A stretch of DNA of 64,000 nucleotides from a virus: positions 1-64,000 of the IMG/VR virus record IMGVR_UViG_3300037264_007501. One strand, 5' to 3'. How positions within the stretch are numbered: the first letter of the stretch is position 1; the number at the start of each line of letters is the position of its first letter. Positions 38,843-47,094 of this stretch are shown one piece after another. A program made the translations under genes and the position numbers. The notes below the pieces were generated by a model that saw only the letters and a program-made list of their open reading frames with translations, made no database searches and was not told the DNA's origin.

Positions 38843-39157
38843 GTGGAAAAATTCTGGGCCGGGTTTGAGAAAACCGCAGTATCTGTTGGCCTGGCTACCA
38901 GGGCAATGGCGTCCCGTGGTTTGCGTACTAACAAGAGCGCGCCCGGTGAGTACGCCAGAATGCTTCGTAGCGGCGGTGTGGATGTTAAAAAATTCATACG
39001 ATCTAACAAGGCCATGAAAGAAGAGGCTAATAGACTCGGAGTTTTGGTCGGCACTGACCGGATGTTAGAGCAGCCAGTCCGCAGCCTTCTCAAAGAACCC
39101 CATAGTTCCTGGAAATCCGTAAAAGATATTCGAAGCTTCACGAAGGGCAGCAAATGA
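38843..39157 (+). CDS. Small virion-module protein, FWAGFEKTA motif
   Basis: 104 aa from GTG 38843. It starts EKFWAGFEKTAVSVGLATRA, the best form of the repeated N-terminal motif, and the rest is basic and helical. First of a run of six short genes that share this start and overlap by 1-4 nt. The function is unknown. Confidence 0.6.
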   Translation: MEKFWAGFEKTAVSVGLATRAMASRGLRTNKSAPGEYARMLRSGGVDVKKFIRSNKAMKEEANRLGVLVGTDRMLEQPVRSLLKEPHSSWKSVKDIRSFTKGSK

Positions 39158-39414
39158 AAACTTTCTGGGCAGGATTTGAGAAGCAGGCCAGCATAGCCAG
39201 CGTCGTAGGTGGTGCAGGTACCGCCGTCAGGCGCGCCGGCGTCGGTATGATGGGCGGAGGCAAAGCGAAGCAGCTTGTAGGCCGCGCCATGATGGGCGCT
39301 GGCAAAGTCGTTGCTCGTAACCCGGTTGCAACCGCGGTGGGTGCTGCCGGAGCAGCGGGCCTCGCCGGCGGATACGTGGCCGGCAAGAGTCAGCCACAGC
39401 CCAGGATGTACTAA
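39154..39414 (+). CDS. Small virion-module protein, FWAGFEKQA motif, Gly/Ala-rich
   Basis: 86 aa, ATGA overlap. Starts MKTFWAGFEKQASIASVVGG. The rest is Gly/Ala/Arg-rich with one membrane-like stretch (VATAVGAAGAAGLAGGYVA). It may insert in a membrane or fill the tail lumen; no evidence beyond composition. Confidence 0.6.
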   Translation: MKTFWAGFEKQASIASVVGGAGTAVRRAGVGMMGGGKAKQLVGRAMMGAGKVVARNPVATAVGAAGAAGLAGGYVAGKSQPQPRMY

Positions 39415-39761
39415 TGAGCAATTTTTGGATTGGTTTTGAGAAGCGTGCCGGGGCCGGAGTTCTTGAACCGTTCTCGGCTGTCGGTGGCGCCATTGGCGGC
39501 CGGACGGACAAGGCCAAAGAGAGCAATACCGTGAAGGCCAAGGCGCACGCCTCTAACGTTGTGGACGCCAAAAAAACGCGTAAACAGAACATCATGCAGT
39601 ACCTGATCAACCCAGAAACCCCTGGCCCCTTTTCTGAAATAGGGCACAGACTCAGCCGCCGGCACCGGGCTTCGATGGTGGAGCACCCGACTCGCACTGC
39701 ACTGATTCCTTTGTACGGCGAGATCCGCGGCGGGAAGGCCGGAGAGAAAGACGTAAAGTGA
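39414..39761 (+). CDS. Small virion-module protein, FWIGFEKRA motif
   Basis: 115 aa, TAATG overlap with the previous gene. Starts MSNFWIGFEKRAGAGVLEPF; the middle is basic with KKTRKQNIMQYL and the end is RHRASMVEHPTRTALIPLYG. No family recognised. Coupled to its neighbours by 1-4 nt overlaps. Confidence 0.6.
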   Translation: MSNFWIGFEKRAGAGVLEPFSAVGGAIGGRTDKAKESNTVKAKAHASNVVDAKKTRKQNIMQYLINPETPGPFSEIGHRLSRRHRASMVEHPTRTALIPLYGEIRGGKAGEKDVK

Positions 39762-40114
39762 CACCCTTTTGGACAGCCTTCGAGAAGCAAGCTGGGCTCG
39801 CCGGTGCAGCAGGTGCAGCCTGGGGAAGCGCCCGTACACTCGGTGGTGCTCCTCGAGCGGTTGGAAAGTTTTTCAAGAAGACTACCCGGGCGGCCAAGTC
39901 TGAGTTCCACCGCGGCCTGCGATCGACGGACCCCGCGGCCCGGGCCAAAGACATCGCCAGTGTCGCGGCCAAGCGCCAAGCCCAAGAAGGGCTGGTGGCC
40001 AAGGCAAAGCGTTTACCGTCTCCTGTGAAGGCCCTGGGCCTAATCGGCGCTGGCGTCGCCGGCCATGCGGCCTACTCCGGAAGGGACACCTCGCAGCCGC
40101 AGGGATACTACTGA
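39758..40114 (+). CDS. Small virion-module protein, FWTAFEKQA motif
   Basis: 118 aa from GTG 39758. Starts MTPFWTAFEKQAGLAGAAGA. The middle is strongly basic (FFKKTTRAAKSEFHRGLR) and the end has a Gly/Ala helix (KALGLIGAGVAGHAAYSG). Same layout as the 39154 product: motif, basic middle, hydrophobic end. Confidence 0.6.
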   Translation: MTPFWTAFEKQAGLAGAAGAAWGSARTLGGAPRAVGKFFKKTTRAAKSEFHRGLRSTDPAARAKDIASVAAKRQAQEGLVAKAKRLPSPVKALGLIGAGVAGHAAYSGRDTSQPQGYY

Positions 40115-40722
40115 TGCACACGGCTATCCGCCGCGGAGTTGCCAAATCCATGGATGACATCAGAGACCTTGGCAACCGCGCCTCACAAGAAATTCTGAAG
40201 AGCCCAAAGCTGCATGCAGCTATCAAGCCGCGCCGGCGAGAGGAGAAGACCGCGTTTTGGGTGGGTTTTGAGAAACAGGCCATCAGTACGAAGCTGATGC
40301 GCAAAGCTATCCGTCGTGCCGAAGACGCCAGAGAGCTCGTCTCCGCCATCAGCCGCGCCGAGGGCTCGGCGGGCGCAGGAGTACTCGCCGGGAAGCACGG
40401 TGGGCATATTGAGAGGTTCAAGCAAGCTCTGGGCGCGCACATGAGAAAAGGCGAGCTCCCCCTGCAACGTCGCAAACACTTGCGTAAGAAGTTCCGAGAC
40501 AAGGCCTACAGCGGTGCCTTCGTACGTCGAAATCACGCCAATTTATTTCAACGGCTCCCGGTACACCCGCAAGCGTGGCTGGACACTGTGCAAGCTGCGC
40601 GAAAAAACCCGGAAATGGCTGCTGCTCTGAGTAAAGCCATCCCCGAAAATGGACCGCTGGATAAAAAGACTTTGTTTAAGTTGACCGACTACAACATGGC
40701 CCAAAGGAAGAGCTGGAAATGA
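40114..40722 (+). CDS. Virion-module protein, internal FWVGFEKQA motif
   Basis: 202 aa. Here the motif (EEKTAFWVGFEKQA) is at residues 44-57, after a basic leader, which could be removed if the motif is a cleavage site. The rest is helical and basic (MRKAIRRAEDARELVSAISR, RKHLRKKFRDKAYS). Overlaps on both sides. Confidence 0.6.
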   Translation: MHTAIRRGVAKSMDDIRDLGNRASQEILKSPKLHAAIKPRRREEKTAFWVGFEKQAISTKLMRKAIRRAEDARELVSAISRAEGSAGAGVLAGKHGGHIERFKQALGAHMRKGELPLQRRKHLRKKFRDKAYSGAFVRRNHANLFQRLPVHPQAWLDTVQAARKNPEMAAALSKAIPENGPLDKKTLFKLTDYNMAQRKSWK

Positions 40723-41234
40723 GCTTTTGGAAAGGATTCGAGAAGCGCGCCGTTAGCGAGAAGTACTTTTCACGCATTGCCAGTGGTGCAAAAGGTGACC
40801 GGTCTAAAAGGCTGAACAGGGCGGGCGGGCTTTGGCAGGAGCGCATGATGACCGGCACTCGGGGTTCTAGCAGTTACCGAGAAGGCTTTCAGAGCGAGCT
40901 GCACAAAGCCCACGGCGACTGGCGGATGGCCGCTCTCAAGCGAATTCATTCAGAGCCGAAGGACTGGCAAATAGCCGGGTTGGCCGCGGCGGCCGGTGGA
41001 GTAGCCGGCGCGTTAGCGGCGCGGCTCAGAGGTAGTAAGGAAAAGCGTGCTTACCAGGAAAGCTCCGACGAACTGCTAAACACGTTTTACAAGCCGGAGA
41101 AGAAGGCGCCCTCCTTCTTGGACGGTATCGGCACGAGCTCCCAGCTCGATGCCAGAGATATCGGCGAGGGACAGCCGAGGATGTTCAGCCGCAACGAAGC
41201 CATGTCGGACACGTACGCTGGCTTAAGCAGGTGA
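40719..41234 (+). CDS. Virion-module protein, FWKGFEKRA motif
   Basis: 171 aa, ATGA overlap. Starts MSFWKGFEKRAVSEKYF. It has an Ala-rich hydrophobic segment (IAGLAAAAGGVAGALAARL) near residue 90 and an acidic C-terminus. Last of the small motif proteins before the Nudix gene. No family recognised. Confidence 0.6.
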   Translation: MSFWKGFEKRAVSEKYFSRIASGAKGDRSKRLNRAGGLWQERMMTGTRGSSSYREGFQSELHKAHGDWRMAALKRIHSEPKDWQIAGLAAAAGGVAGALAARLRGSKEKRAYQESSDELLNTFYKPEKKAPSFLDGIGTSSQLDARDIGEGQPRMFSRNEAMSDTYAGLSR

Positions 41235-41235
41235 T

Positions 41236-41922
41236 ATGCGACTTTTTCTCAGAAGCTTTTACAAGACCGCTGGCCTCGCCGAGGTCTCCACCGTTGGTGT
41301 CATCGACGGCGACAAGTTTCTCATGGGTAAGCGCCGGGATAACGGTCGGTATACCAACCCGGGCGGTCACCTGGATCCCGGGGAGGACCCCAAGGCCGGC
41401 GCCAAGCGCGAGCTCGTGGAAGAAGCTGGCATTGACCTGCCGCTGTCTGCCTTCGAGCATCTGACCTCCGAAAAGGTCACCACCCCCACCGGCAAGCAGT
41501 TGATGATCCACGCTTTCAAATGCAACGTGTCAGGGCAGAAGACCACCATGAAGGGAGACCCCGACCAGGAGGTTGAGCGATGGTCCTGGATGAGCACCAA
41601 AGGCGGTCTACCCTCTGAGGTGATGGAGAACCTTCACAGCCCCAAGAACGTGCTCCTGAAGGCACTGGGGCTCATGGAGAAGACCGCTATGGCGTTCTGG
41701 GCAGGGTTCGATAAGCAGGCCCGCAAGCTGACCTCCAAGGCACGCGCTGACCTCCAGGAAGGCAGCTTCGTCTTCCCCCAGGAACGCCGGTATCCCATCC
41801 ATGATGAGAACCATGCCAGGGCTGCTCTCCAGCGGGTGTCGCAGTTTGGCAGCCCCAGTGAGAAGGCCGCGGTCCGCTCGGCCGTGCACTCCCGGTACCC
41901 GCAGATCCAACAAGAAAAGTAA
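41236..41922 (+). CDS. Nudix hydrolase fused to a DUF6582-like domain
   Basis: 228 aa. A perfect Nudix box spans G44-I66 (GGHLDPGE...REL-VEEAGI), so it should hydrolyse nucleoside diphosphate-linked compounds. It starts LFLRSFYKTA and has a second motif MAFWAGFDKQA at about 152-162, so both halves carry the virion-protein motif. The C-terminal half (TSKARADLQEGSFVFPQERR, YPIHDENHARAALQRV) matches a small phage domain I recall as DUF6582. Possible virion-carried enzyme acting on host nucleotides early after entry; that is inference. Confidence 0.82.
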   Translation: MRLFLRSFYKTAGLAEVSTVGVIDGDKFLMGKRRDNGRYTNPGGHLDPGEDPKAGAKRELVEEAGIDLPLSAFEHLTSEKVTTPTGKQLMIHAFKCNVSGQKTTMKGDPDQEVERWSWMSTKGGLPSEVMENLHSPKNVLLKALGLMEKTAMAFWAGFDKQARKLTSKARADLQEGSFVFPQERRYPIHDENHARAALQRVSQFGSPSEKAAVRSAVHSRYPQIQQEK

Positions 41923-42254
41923 TGGAAGATTTCCTCCAGAAGCTTCTCAGTAAACTGACCTTCTTGAATGTGAAAGGTGCGCTGGCAAGAGCTGAGTTCG
42001 CTAACCACATTGGGTGGGGCTTCACCATTCCCCTGTTCCTCTACTGGGTAGCTGGCGACATCGCTTTCAACGTTGGCATCGTTAGTTGGTTCGCGTACAC
42101 GCTCTACAAAGAGCTGATCGTTGACGAGCACCTTGTACTGAGGCTCCGCAAAACGGAGACAGCTGCGTACAGCAAGGATATGTGGACGGACCTGATTTCT
42201 AGGTTGCTCCCAGTGGTCGTTTTGATCACTATCCAGATATGGAAGAAAACGTAA
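41922..42254 (+). CDS. Two-TM membrane protein
   Basis: 110 aa, TAATG overlap with the Nudix gene. Two hydrophobic segments (IGWGFTIPLFLYWVAGDIAF, and LLPVVVLITIQIW at the C-terminus) with VGIVSWFAYTLYK between. The size and topology allow a holin, but the gene is far from the endolysin. The start of the next gene lies 16 nt inside it. Confidence 0.6.
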   Translation: MEDFLQKLLSKLTFLNVKGALARAEFANHIGWGFTIPLFLYWVAGDIAFNVGIVSWFAYTLYKELIVDEHLVLRLRKTETAAYSKDMWTDLISRLLPVVVLITIQIWKKT

Positions 42255-43294
42255 ACGGCTGGTATATCGCCCTTCGGTGGACGCTGTTCGTAGTAGTCGG
42301 GATACCTTTTCAGGTTCTCTGTTACGCGCTCTACCCACTCCTACTGGTGTACTACCGCTTCTACGTTAAGCCCACGAGCGGAGAAAAGCTGGTGTTACCA
42401 GCAGAGCGCTGGTCGATCGACGAGCTGATTGGGCGCGCTAGTAACGATCGGCTCCGCGACGAGTTCTTTCTGGATATACAGGATGACCACGCGGCCCTCT
42501 GTCATTACGGACTGTGGTTCCTTCGGCCGGGCCTGGCCGCTGGTGGGCTGCGGGCCCTGCTGTACCCCAATGGCGGCCTACGTCGGCGCTATCCCAATGA
42601 CGGGGGTAACCCGGTCAGCGGCGACGCTCTATCAAGCTGGGCTGCTTGCTACGCCATGCACGGCGGGGACAAGGAGCTGCTTAGATCGCTGGCAAAGCAC
42701 TACACCGTCAATTGTATGGGGCTCGGTGCCTACGCCCACGATTGGAAGGTATCCAACCGCTCCTCGAACAGTGGTGTGAACTACGTCTTCGACGGCTGGA
42801 AGGGGATCAACCAGCCCTGTCTGGGGCCGCAGTACTTCACCTCGGCAGCGCTCCTGGCGCTTGCTGCCCGCGACCTGGGTGGCTGGTGGCATGTCGTCTA
42901 CTTTTTGCACTGGCTGTTGATGGGCGGCTGGATGTTCTCCATTGTCCCGTTCATCGGCACGCACCTGGCGGATCTCTACTACGTCCAGCACGTTACCATG
43001 CTGAACCTGTACACGGTGTCTCGATGCAGCCGCAACCCGGTCTACAAGTGGGCCATGAGGTACATCGCCATCCACTGCTCGCCGGGCAAGAACGTGAACC
43101 CGCTCTTCTACGCGCTGGCAGCGACGGCTCTCACTGAGAGCGAGCGAGAGGAGGCCCTGAAGGTATGCACGCGCATCAAGCACTTGTGGCCGCAGGTGTC
43201 CCCCACCAGCCAGTCCTTCTTCGACTCTGGGATGGACAATGACTTCTACTCAATAGTTGCGGGAGCGGCGGCGATGCTCAGGGGCAAGGCGTAG
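42239..43294 (+). CDS. Membrane-anchored protein of unknown function
   Basis: 351 aa. A hydrophobic N-terminus (LRWTLFVVVGIPFQVLCYAL, LYPLLLVYYRFYV) anchors it. The body has repeated helix-turn patterns (GDALSSWAACYAMHGGDKEL, SAALLALAARDLGGWWHVVY, NPLFYALAATALTESEREE) that recall alpha/alpha toroids of glycan-active enzymes. Seven Cys. Last plus-strand gene of the virion module. An envelope glycan-active role is a guess from the repeats. Confidence 0.6.
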   Translation: MEENVNGWYIALRWTLFVVVGIPFQVLCYALYPLLLVYYRFYVKPTSGEKLVLPAERWSIDELIGRASNDRLRDEFFLDIQDDHAALCHYGLWFLRPGLAAGGLRALLYPNGGLRRRYPNDGGNPVSGDALSSWAACYAMHGGDKELLRSLAKHYTVNCMGLGAYAHDWKVSNRSSNSGVNYVFDGWKGINQPCLGPQYFTSAALLALAARDLGGWWHVVYFLHWLLMGGWMFSIVPFIGTHLADLYYVQHVTMLNLYTVSRCSRNPVYKWAMRYIAIHCSPGKNVNPLFYALAATALTESEREEALKVCTRIKHLWPQVSPTSQSFFDSGMDNDFYSIVAGAAAMLRGKA

Positions 43295-43493
43295 CCTTGA
43301 CCACGCGCTCGAGCACGCAGTCTTTCAGCAGCTTCTGCTGCCGGTCGGCGCTGGCCGTGCCCGTGGGATCCGCCTTGAAGTAGCACTGCACGTACTCCTG
43401 CTGGCAGTTCAGCTGGTACTTGTCAGCTCTGGCCATGTAGGGCTGGTTGGCGCTGACCTGGCAAAGGGCGGCGATAGCAATTAGGACATCCAT
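43278..43493 (-). CDS. Small exported Cys-containing protein
   Basis: 71 aa from ATG 43493. MDVLIAIAALCQVSANQ is a short signal peptide. The mature part has YQLNCQQEYVQCYF and DCVLERVVKATPCP, so two disulfides are likely. It is convergent with the previous plus gene by 17 nt. No clear ribosome site. Unknown function. Confidence 0.55.
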   Translation of the reverse strand: MDVLIAIAALCQVSANQPYMARADKYQLNCQQEYVQCYFKADPTGTASADRQQKLLKDCVLERVVKATPCP

Positions 43494-43503
43494 AGGTAAA
43501 ATT

Positions 43504-43968
43504 CTACACCAGAGTGTTGAGAACCTCAAAGAGCTTGAGGTTCATTTTGGCAATACTGGTCCCATTCACATTCCACGCCACGGATAAGCCCATGGCCTTG
43601 AAGGTGATTTCCTGTAGGTCCCAGTCGGCCATCGGTAAAAAAATCCTCACTTCTATTGTCTGTGGGATTACCCCGTTCATGACTTTCGCGATCGCGTAAA
43701 CCACCCGGTCGATGCTGACCCGCCACGGCTTCTTGGGGTGGAACGCGCTAATGTGCCATACGTAGTCTTCGCCATGGTGCCCGTGGGATATCCGGATATA
43801 CCCGGACTGCTGGTCCACGAGCTCCGGTGCCGAGACTTGATCTACGGCACCGGAGACAACCCTAGAGTAGTCCCCCGGGTCAGCCACCAGGGACTTGATG
43901 GCTTCCATGAATGTTTCCACCTGCTCTTCAGGTGTATTGAAAATGTCATCGAGGAGGTTCTTTTCCAT
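43504..43968 (-). CDS. Hypothetical protein
   Basis: 154 aa. Acidic helical N-terminus (LLDDIFNTPEEQVETFMEAI), then beta strands (GYIRISHGHHGEDYVWHISAF, WRVSIDRVVYAIAKV). Weakly similar to capsid-tail accessory proteins but not assignable. It is in the minus-strand operon ahead of the exported Cys protein. Confidence 0.6.
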   Translation of the reverse strand: MEKNLLDDIFNTPEEQVETFMEAIKSLVADPGDYSRVVSGAVDQVSAPELVDQQSGYIRISHGHHGEDYVWHISAFHPKKPWRVSIDRVVYAIAKVMNGVIPQTIEVRIFLPMADWDLQEITFKAMGLSVAWNVNGTSIAKMNLKLFEVLNTLV

Positions 43969-43977
43969 AGTCTTACG

Positions 43978-44391
43978 CTAAAGATATCTCATGAATGGAG
44001 TTATCTCCAGCCATGGCATGGCCTCCCACGGGCCACCGCTACGAAAGTCGCCAGACACCCAATTGCCAGAGTGTGGAATCAACCTACTCTCTACTAGGAA
44101 CATCCTGCCAGCTTCCTTCACAGCTATCAGCCCCACGGCCATGTGGCCAGCGAGGCGCACGCTCTCCATGAAGGTCAGCTGCTCTCCGGAGAATGGGTGC
44201 TTCAATAGCCGCGCCTTATCGCTTGGCCAATCAGAGATGAACTTGCACTCCATAGCCAGCGTGCGGCTGTTGTGCAGGATCAGAAAGTCGCTGATCCCGA
44301 TCGTGAACTTGTCAGCGACCTTGATGGCAAATATCCCTGCCTTACGAAGCTGCTTGCTCAAGGCTGCATTGAAATCGCCCTCGGTCTTCAT
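43978..44391 (-). CDS. VRR-NUC/PD-(D/E)XK-like nuclease
   Basis: 137 aa from ATG 44391, with GGAGTTATTCCC upstream and an ATGA overlap. The pattern FNAALSKQLRKAGIFAIKV, then TIGISDFLILHN and TLAMECKFI fits the small phage Holliday-resolvase/VRR-NUC nucleases (Asp then Glu-x-Lys). HPFSGEQLTFMESVRLAGH is the conserved following helix. Likely role: DNA junction cutting or recombination. Confidence 0.75.
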   Translation of the reverse strand: MKTEGDFNAALSKQLRKAGIFAIKVADKFTIGISDFLILHNSRTLAMECKFISDWPSDKARLLKHPFSGEQLTFMESVRLAGHMAVGLIAVKEAGRMFLVESRLIPHSGNWVSGDFRSGGPWEAMPWLEITPFMRYL

Positions 44392-44984
44392 GGGAATAAC
44401 TCCTGTGTCCATTCACGGACTTCGCCGGCGTTAATCTTCGCCAATGGAAAAGAAGACAACCCCCCATGGTGCATCTTCGTAACGATGTGAGGCTCCTTCT
44501 TCTTGGCCTCGAGCATGGCATTGATTATCTGTGGCGACGGCTCTTCCTTGGATATCAGAGCCAGCTCGTCCGCGCAAAAGCACGGCTTGCCGTTGGCCCA
44601 CTCCTTTTCAAAAATTGGGGAGAACCGTGGAATCCAAGTCTGATTCGTACAGTGCACTACCAGTGGGGAGAACTTGAACCAGTTCCATCCTTTGGTCAGA
44701 ATCTTGGAAAGGCTCGCGTACTGGTCTGCAACCATGCAGTCCATGACCATGGCCTCGAACAGCCTTTGCACATTTTGTTGGTGGTAGCGAAGGCAGGCGC
44801 AGTACTTCTCCTCGTTACCTTCACTGACGGCGGTGCTGATGTTTTTGACTGAGTCTCTGAGGAGACCAGCCATCGTTCGCCACTGGCCCGGCCCCTTCAT
44901 CTCTGCCGAGTAGTCGGCAAAGCTCTCTAGGGCATCGTTTGATACTGCGGCCCTGTAGGACGCGTAATGAGCAGACAGGTTCAT
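44388..44984 (-). CDS. Hypothetical protein
   Basis: 198 aa, ending in an overlap with the nuclease. Helical N-terminus (HYASYRAAVSNDALESFADY), Cys-rich middle (MVMDCMVADQY, YCACLRYHQQN) and a strand-rich end (ALISKEEPSPQIINAMLEA). Coupled to the nuclease, so perhaps in the same process. No family recognised. Confidence 0.6.
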   Translation of the reverse strand: MNLSAHYASYRAAVSNDALESFADYSAEMKGPGQWRTMAGLLRDSVKNISTAVSEGNEEKYCACLRYHQQNVQRLFEAMVMDCMVADQYASLSKILTKGWNWFKFSPLVVHCTNQTWIPRFSPIFEKEWANGKPCFCADELALISKEEPSPQIINAMLEAKKKEPHIVTKMHHGGLSSFPLAKINAGEVREWTQELFP

Positions 44985-44992
44985 GTGTCCTC

Positions 44993-45415
44993 CTATTGGT
45001 TAAGTAGCTCCTCCAAGCGCTCGAGGGCGGCCGGCAAATCCCGGCTTCGTTTCAATATGTCCAGGGCCTGTTTCAACCCCTGGCGGTAGGTTGCTGTGTC
45101 GGCTGATTCATCTGGGTAGACGGCAAATGACCGGACTCGCACCTGGTCGTGACCGTCTACGTGGTCTTGGCGGAGGTACCCGTCCACTGTGTACCTCGCG
45201 CCTTGGCGCACACGCTGGACGGTGATGTCCGCGCTCTTTCCAAGACTCTCGACGCGGATCAAGTTCGACTTCAGCTGGGCTACCCCGCTTCTGTCGATGA
45301 ACCGCTCGCTGACTTGGATTGTGAATGTGGTGAACGGGGTTTTAGAGGCCAGCTTTGTCAGAATTGGCTGTGTCACTACCAGGCCAGAAAGCCATACCTT
45401 GTTGATATCGCCCAT
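44993..45415 (-). CDS. ssb: Single-stranded DNA-binding protein-like (OB fold)
   Basis: 140 aa from ATG 45415, with GGAGAACACAC upstream. MGDINKVWLSGLVVTQPILT, TTFTIQVSERFIDRSGVAQL and NLIRVESLGKSADITVQRV match the SSB/PriB OB-fold strand order, and GYLRQDHVDGHDQVRVRSFAVY the last strands. A helical C-terminal tail replaces the usual acidic DDDIPF-type tip. It would coat ssDNA for replication and recombination with the polymerase encoded at 14618-17028. Confidence 0.75.
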   Translation of the reverse strand: MGDINKVWLSGLVVTQPILTKLASKTPFTTFTIQVSERFIDRSGVAQLKSNLIRVESLGKSADITVQRVRQGARYTVDGYLRQDHVDGHDQVRVRSFAVYPDESADTATYRQGLKQALDILKRSRDLPAALERLEELLNQ

Positions 45416-45460
45416 GTGTGTTCTCCGTGTTGTCACGGTAACACAACGCAATGGAAACGA

Positions 45461-46477
45461 CTACTTGGATAGTTTCAGTGGGCCTTGTGCCAACGACTGC
45501 CGCTTCTGCTCGGCCAACCGGCTGAGCTGTCCGCTGCCAGAGAGCGTGCGGTAGAGTGCGTCCTCTTTTCCGAACTCGCAGTGGTGCGGGCATTCGGTAA
45601 AGCGACAAGACCTTGTACCGCAATTCGCCCGCTGATGTAGCGGCACGGATCCGTTCAAGCACCGCTCGCACATGTGCCGTGTGACCCCGTCGATATGCGC
45701 GAGATCCACGCACCACGAGCCCAGGCCGCAGTTGACACAGCTCTCTGGTGAGCGTGCTAGTCGCTTCACGTGCTCACCGCTGATTAGCATCCCTTCGTAC
45801 AGATAGGCGTAACCACTGCGTGAAGCCGCAAAGAAAATGTCGTGGTACTGGTACCTGAACACGCGCCCCGGCGGTCCTATGAACCACAGAAACGCTGCCC
45901 ACGCTGACAGCTGGAAGTACGGCATTATCTTGCTAACTTCATCTCCACACTGCTTGATCAGCCACTCTCGATTGTCCGCGCTGATATCCTCGTAAAGTGG
46001 GTCATTACTGCAGTGGTCACCCCACAAGATCTCGTCTATAGCATCGCCTACCGAATACGGAAGCGCAGCCAGTCCGGGCTTGGCAATGCACTCGTTGAAG
46101 ACTTCCACGTCGCCGCCTGGTACGAACGTGAAGCTCTCTAGCTGCTCTGGGTTAGCCTCGTGGATCTTCTCGTCCACCGTAACTTCGTAGGCGAAGTTGG
46201 CCCAGTCATCAGTTGCGTGCACGTCGCTGAGGCCACACAAATAGGCGTAGGGGTCCTCGAAGTCTAGGTAGTAGTGAGAGGCCCAGGCTCCGGTGCGAAT
46301 CACTTCTTCTGGCGGAACCGGTACGTTGAACCTGAGGTACTGCGATTCACAAAAAGCTATTAGGTCACACGGCAGATCTTCTCTCCCTTGCAGCCCAGTC
46401 AGTCCGTAGCCGTTGTTATGCACCCAATCGTAGAGCGACGTTTCTTTCTCCCATTGCTTCTCTCCGCCTATCCGCAT
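45461..46477 (-). CDS. Hypothetical protein with C-terminal zinc-binding cluster
   Basis: 338 aa. The N-terminal domain (LIAFCESQYLRFNVPVPPEEV, FQLSAWAAFLWFIGPPGRV) is shared with the 46678-47094 product. The C-terminal third has CVNCGLGSWC, CERC, CGTRSCRFTECPHHC, a multi-Cys zinc cluster. Probably a protein or RNA-binding adaptor; no named family. Confidence 0.6.
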   Translation of the reverse strand: MRIGGEKQWEKETSLYDWVHNNGYGLTGLQGREDLPCDLIAFCESQYLRFNVPVPPEEVIRTGAWASHYYLDFEDPYAYLCGLSDVHATDDWANFAYEVTVDEKIHEANPEQLESFTFVPGGDVEVFNECIAKPGLAALPYSVGDAIDEILWGDHCSNDPLYEDISADNREWLIKQCGDEVSKIMPYFQLSAWAAFLWFIGPPGRVFRYQYHDIFFAASRSGYAYLYEGMLISGEHVKRLARSPESCVNCGLGSWCVDLAHIDGVTRHMCERCLNGSVPLHQRANCGTRSCRFTECPHHCEFGKEDALYRTLSGSGQLSRLAEQKRQSLAQGPLKLSK

Positions 46478-46763
46478 AAAACCCCCTCGTATCTACTGGC
46501 TTGAGTGTCTCCCCAGCCTTCAGTTGTCGTGTATTCCACAGCACCTTCCAGTGCGGCTGCAGCATGAACCTCGGCGTGACGGCTCCCTTCGAGAGCCAGA
46601 TAACGAACTTCACTGGGTTGCGCCCGTACTGTACGAACTTGGTCCCGTTCTTGTAAGTCAGCATGTCCCATCCAGTCTTAAGCCAGCGAAAGCTGTACAG
46701 GGCTCCCTCCGGAAACCTGCTTGACCGGAACCTTGGTATTAATCTTGCGATACCACGCCACAT
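46416..46763 (-). CDS. Hypothetical basic protein
   Basis: 115 aa from ATG 46763, with GGGAGAAGAAC upstream. Rich in Arg, Trp and Phe (RGIARLIPRFRSSRFPEGAL, YGRNPVKFVIWLSKG). It overlaps the upstream gene by 86 nt and the downstream one by 62 nt in other frames. No family recognised. Confidence 0.55.
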   Translation of the reverse strand: MWRGIARLIPRFRSSRFPEGALYSFRWLKTGWDMLTYKNGTKFVQYGRNPVKFVIWLSKGAVTPRFMLQPHWKVLWNTRQLKAGETLKPVDTRGFYADRRREAMGERNVALRLGA

Positions 46764-47094
46764 GTTCTTCTCCCTTCTCAGACCAGCAAAATAGCAACGC
46801 TGCCCACGCCACCAGATGGATCTGGTCAGTGGTGACTGACTGGCGTAACTGCACCTTGAGGTGGTACTCAAGCGGTCCAATGATTTGGAATTTCTCTGGC
46901 TCCGTCAGCCCGGGGCGAGCGTATCTAGCCGCCGCCTCCGGAGCGCTGACGAAGTAGTTGTTCTCAATGGCGTAGTTTACGACGAAGTCACCGATGACAT
47001 CGATGGTTTTGTCAGACGGGGCAGGCGCACGAAACCGCTTCAGTTGCTCGTCGATAAAGACGACCAGCTCTGGCGGAACAATCCATGGGTGCAT
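46678..47094 (-). CDS. Hypothetical protein, paralogue of the 45461 product N-domain
   Basis: 138 aa. ELVVFIDEQLKRFRAPAPSD and IHLVAWAALLFCWSEKGEEH correspond to stretches of the 45461-46477 product, so the two genes derive from one duplication separated by the 46416 gene. The helix pair HLVAWAALLFCW is hydrophobic and may be a core or membrane helix. Confidence 0.6.
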   Translation of the reverse strand: MHPWIVPPELVVFIDEQLKRFRAPAPSDKTIDVIGDFVVNYAIENNYFVSAPEAAARYARPGLTEPEKFQIIGPLEYHLKVQLRQSVTTDQIHLVAWAALLFCWSEKGEEHVAWYRKINTKVPVKQVSGGSPVQLSLA

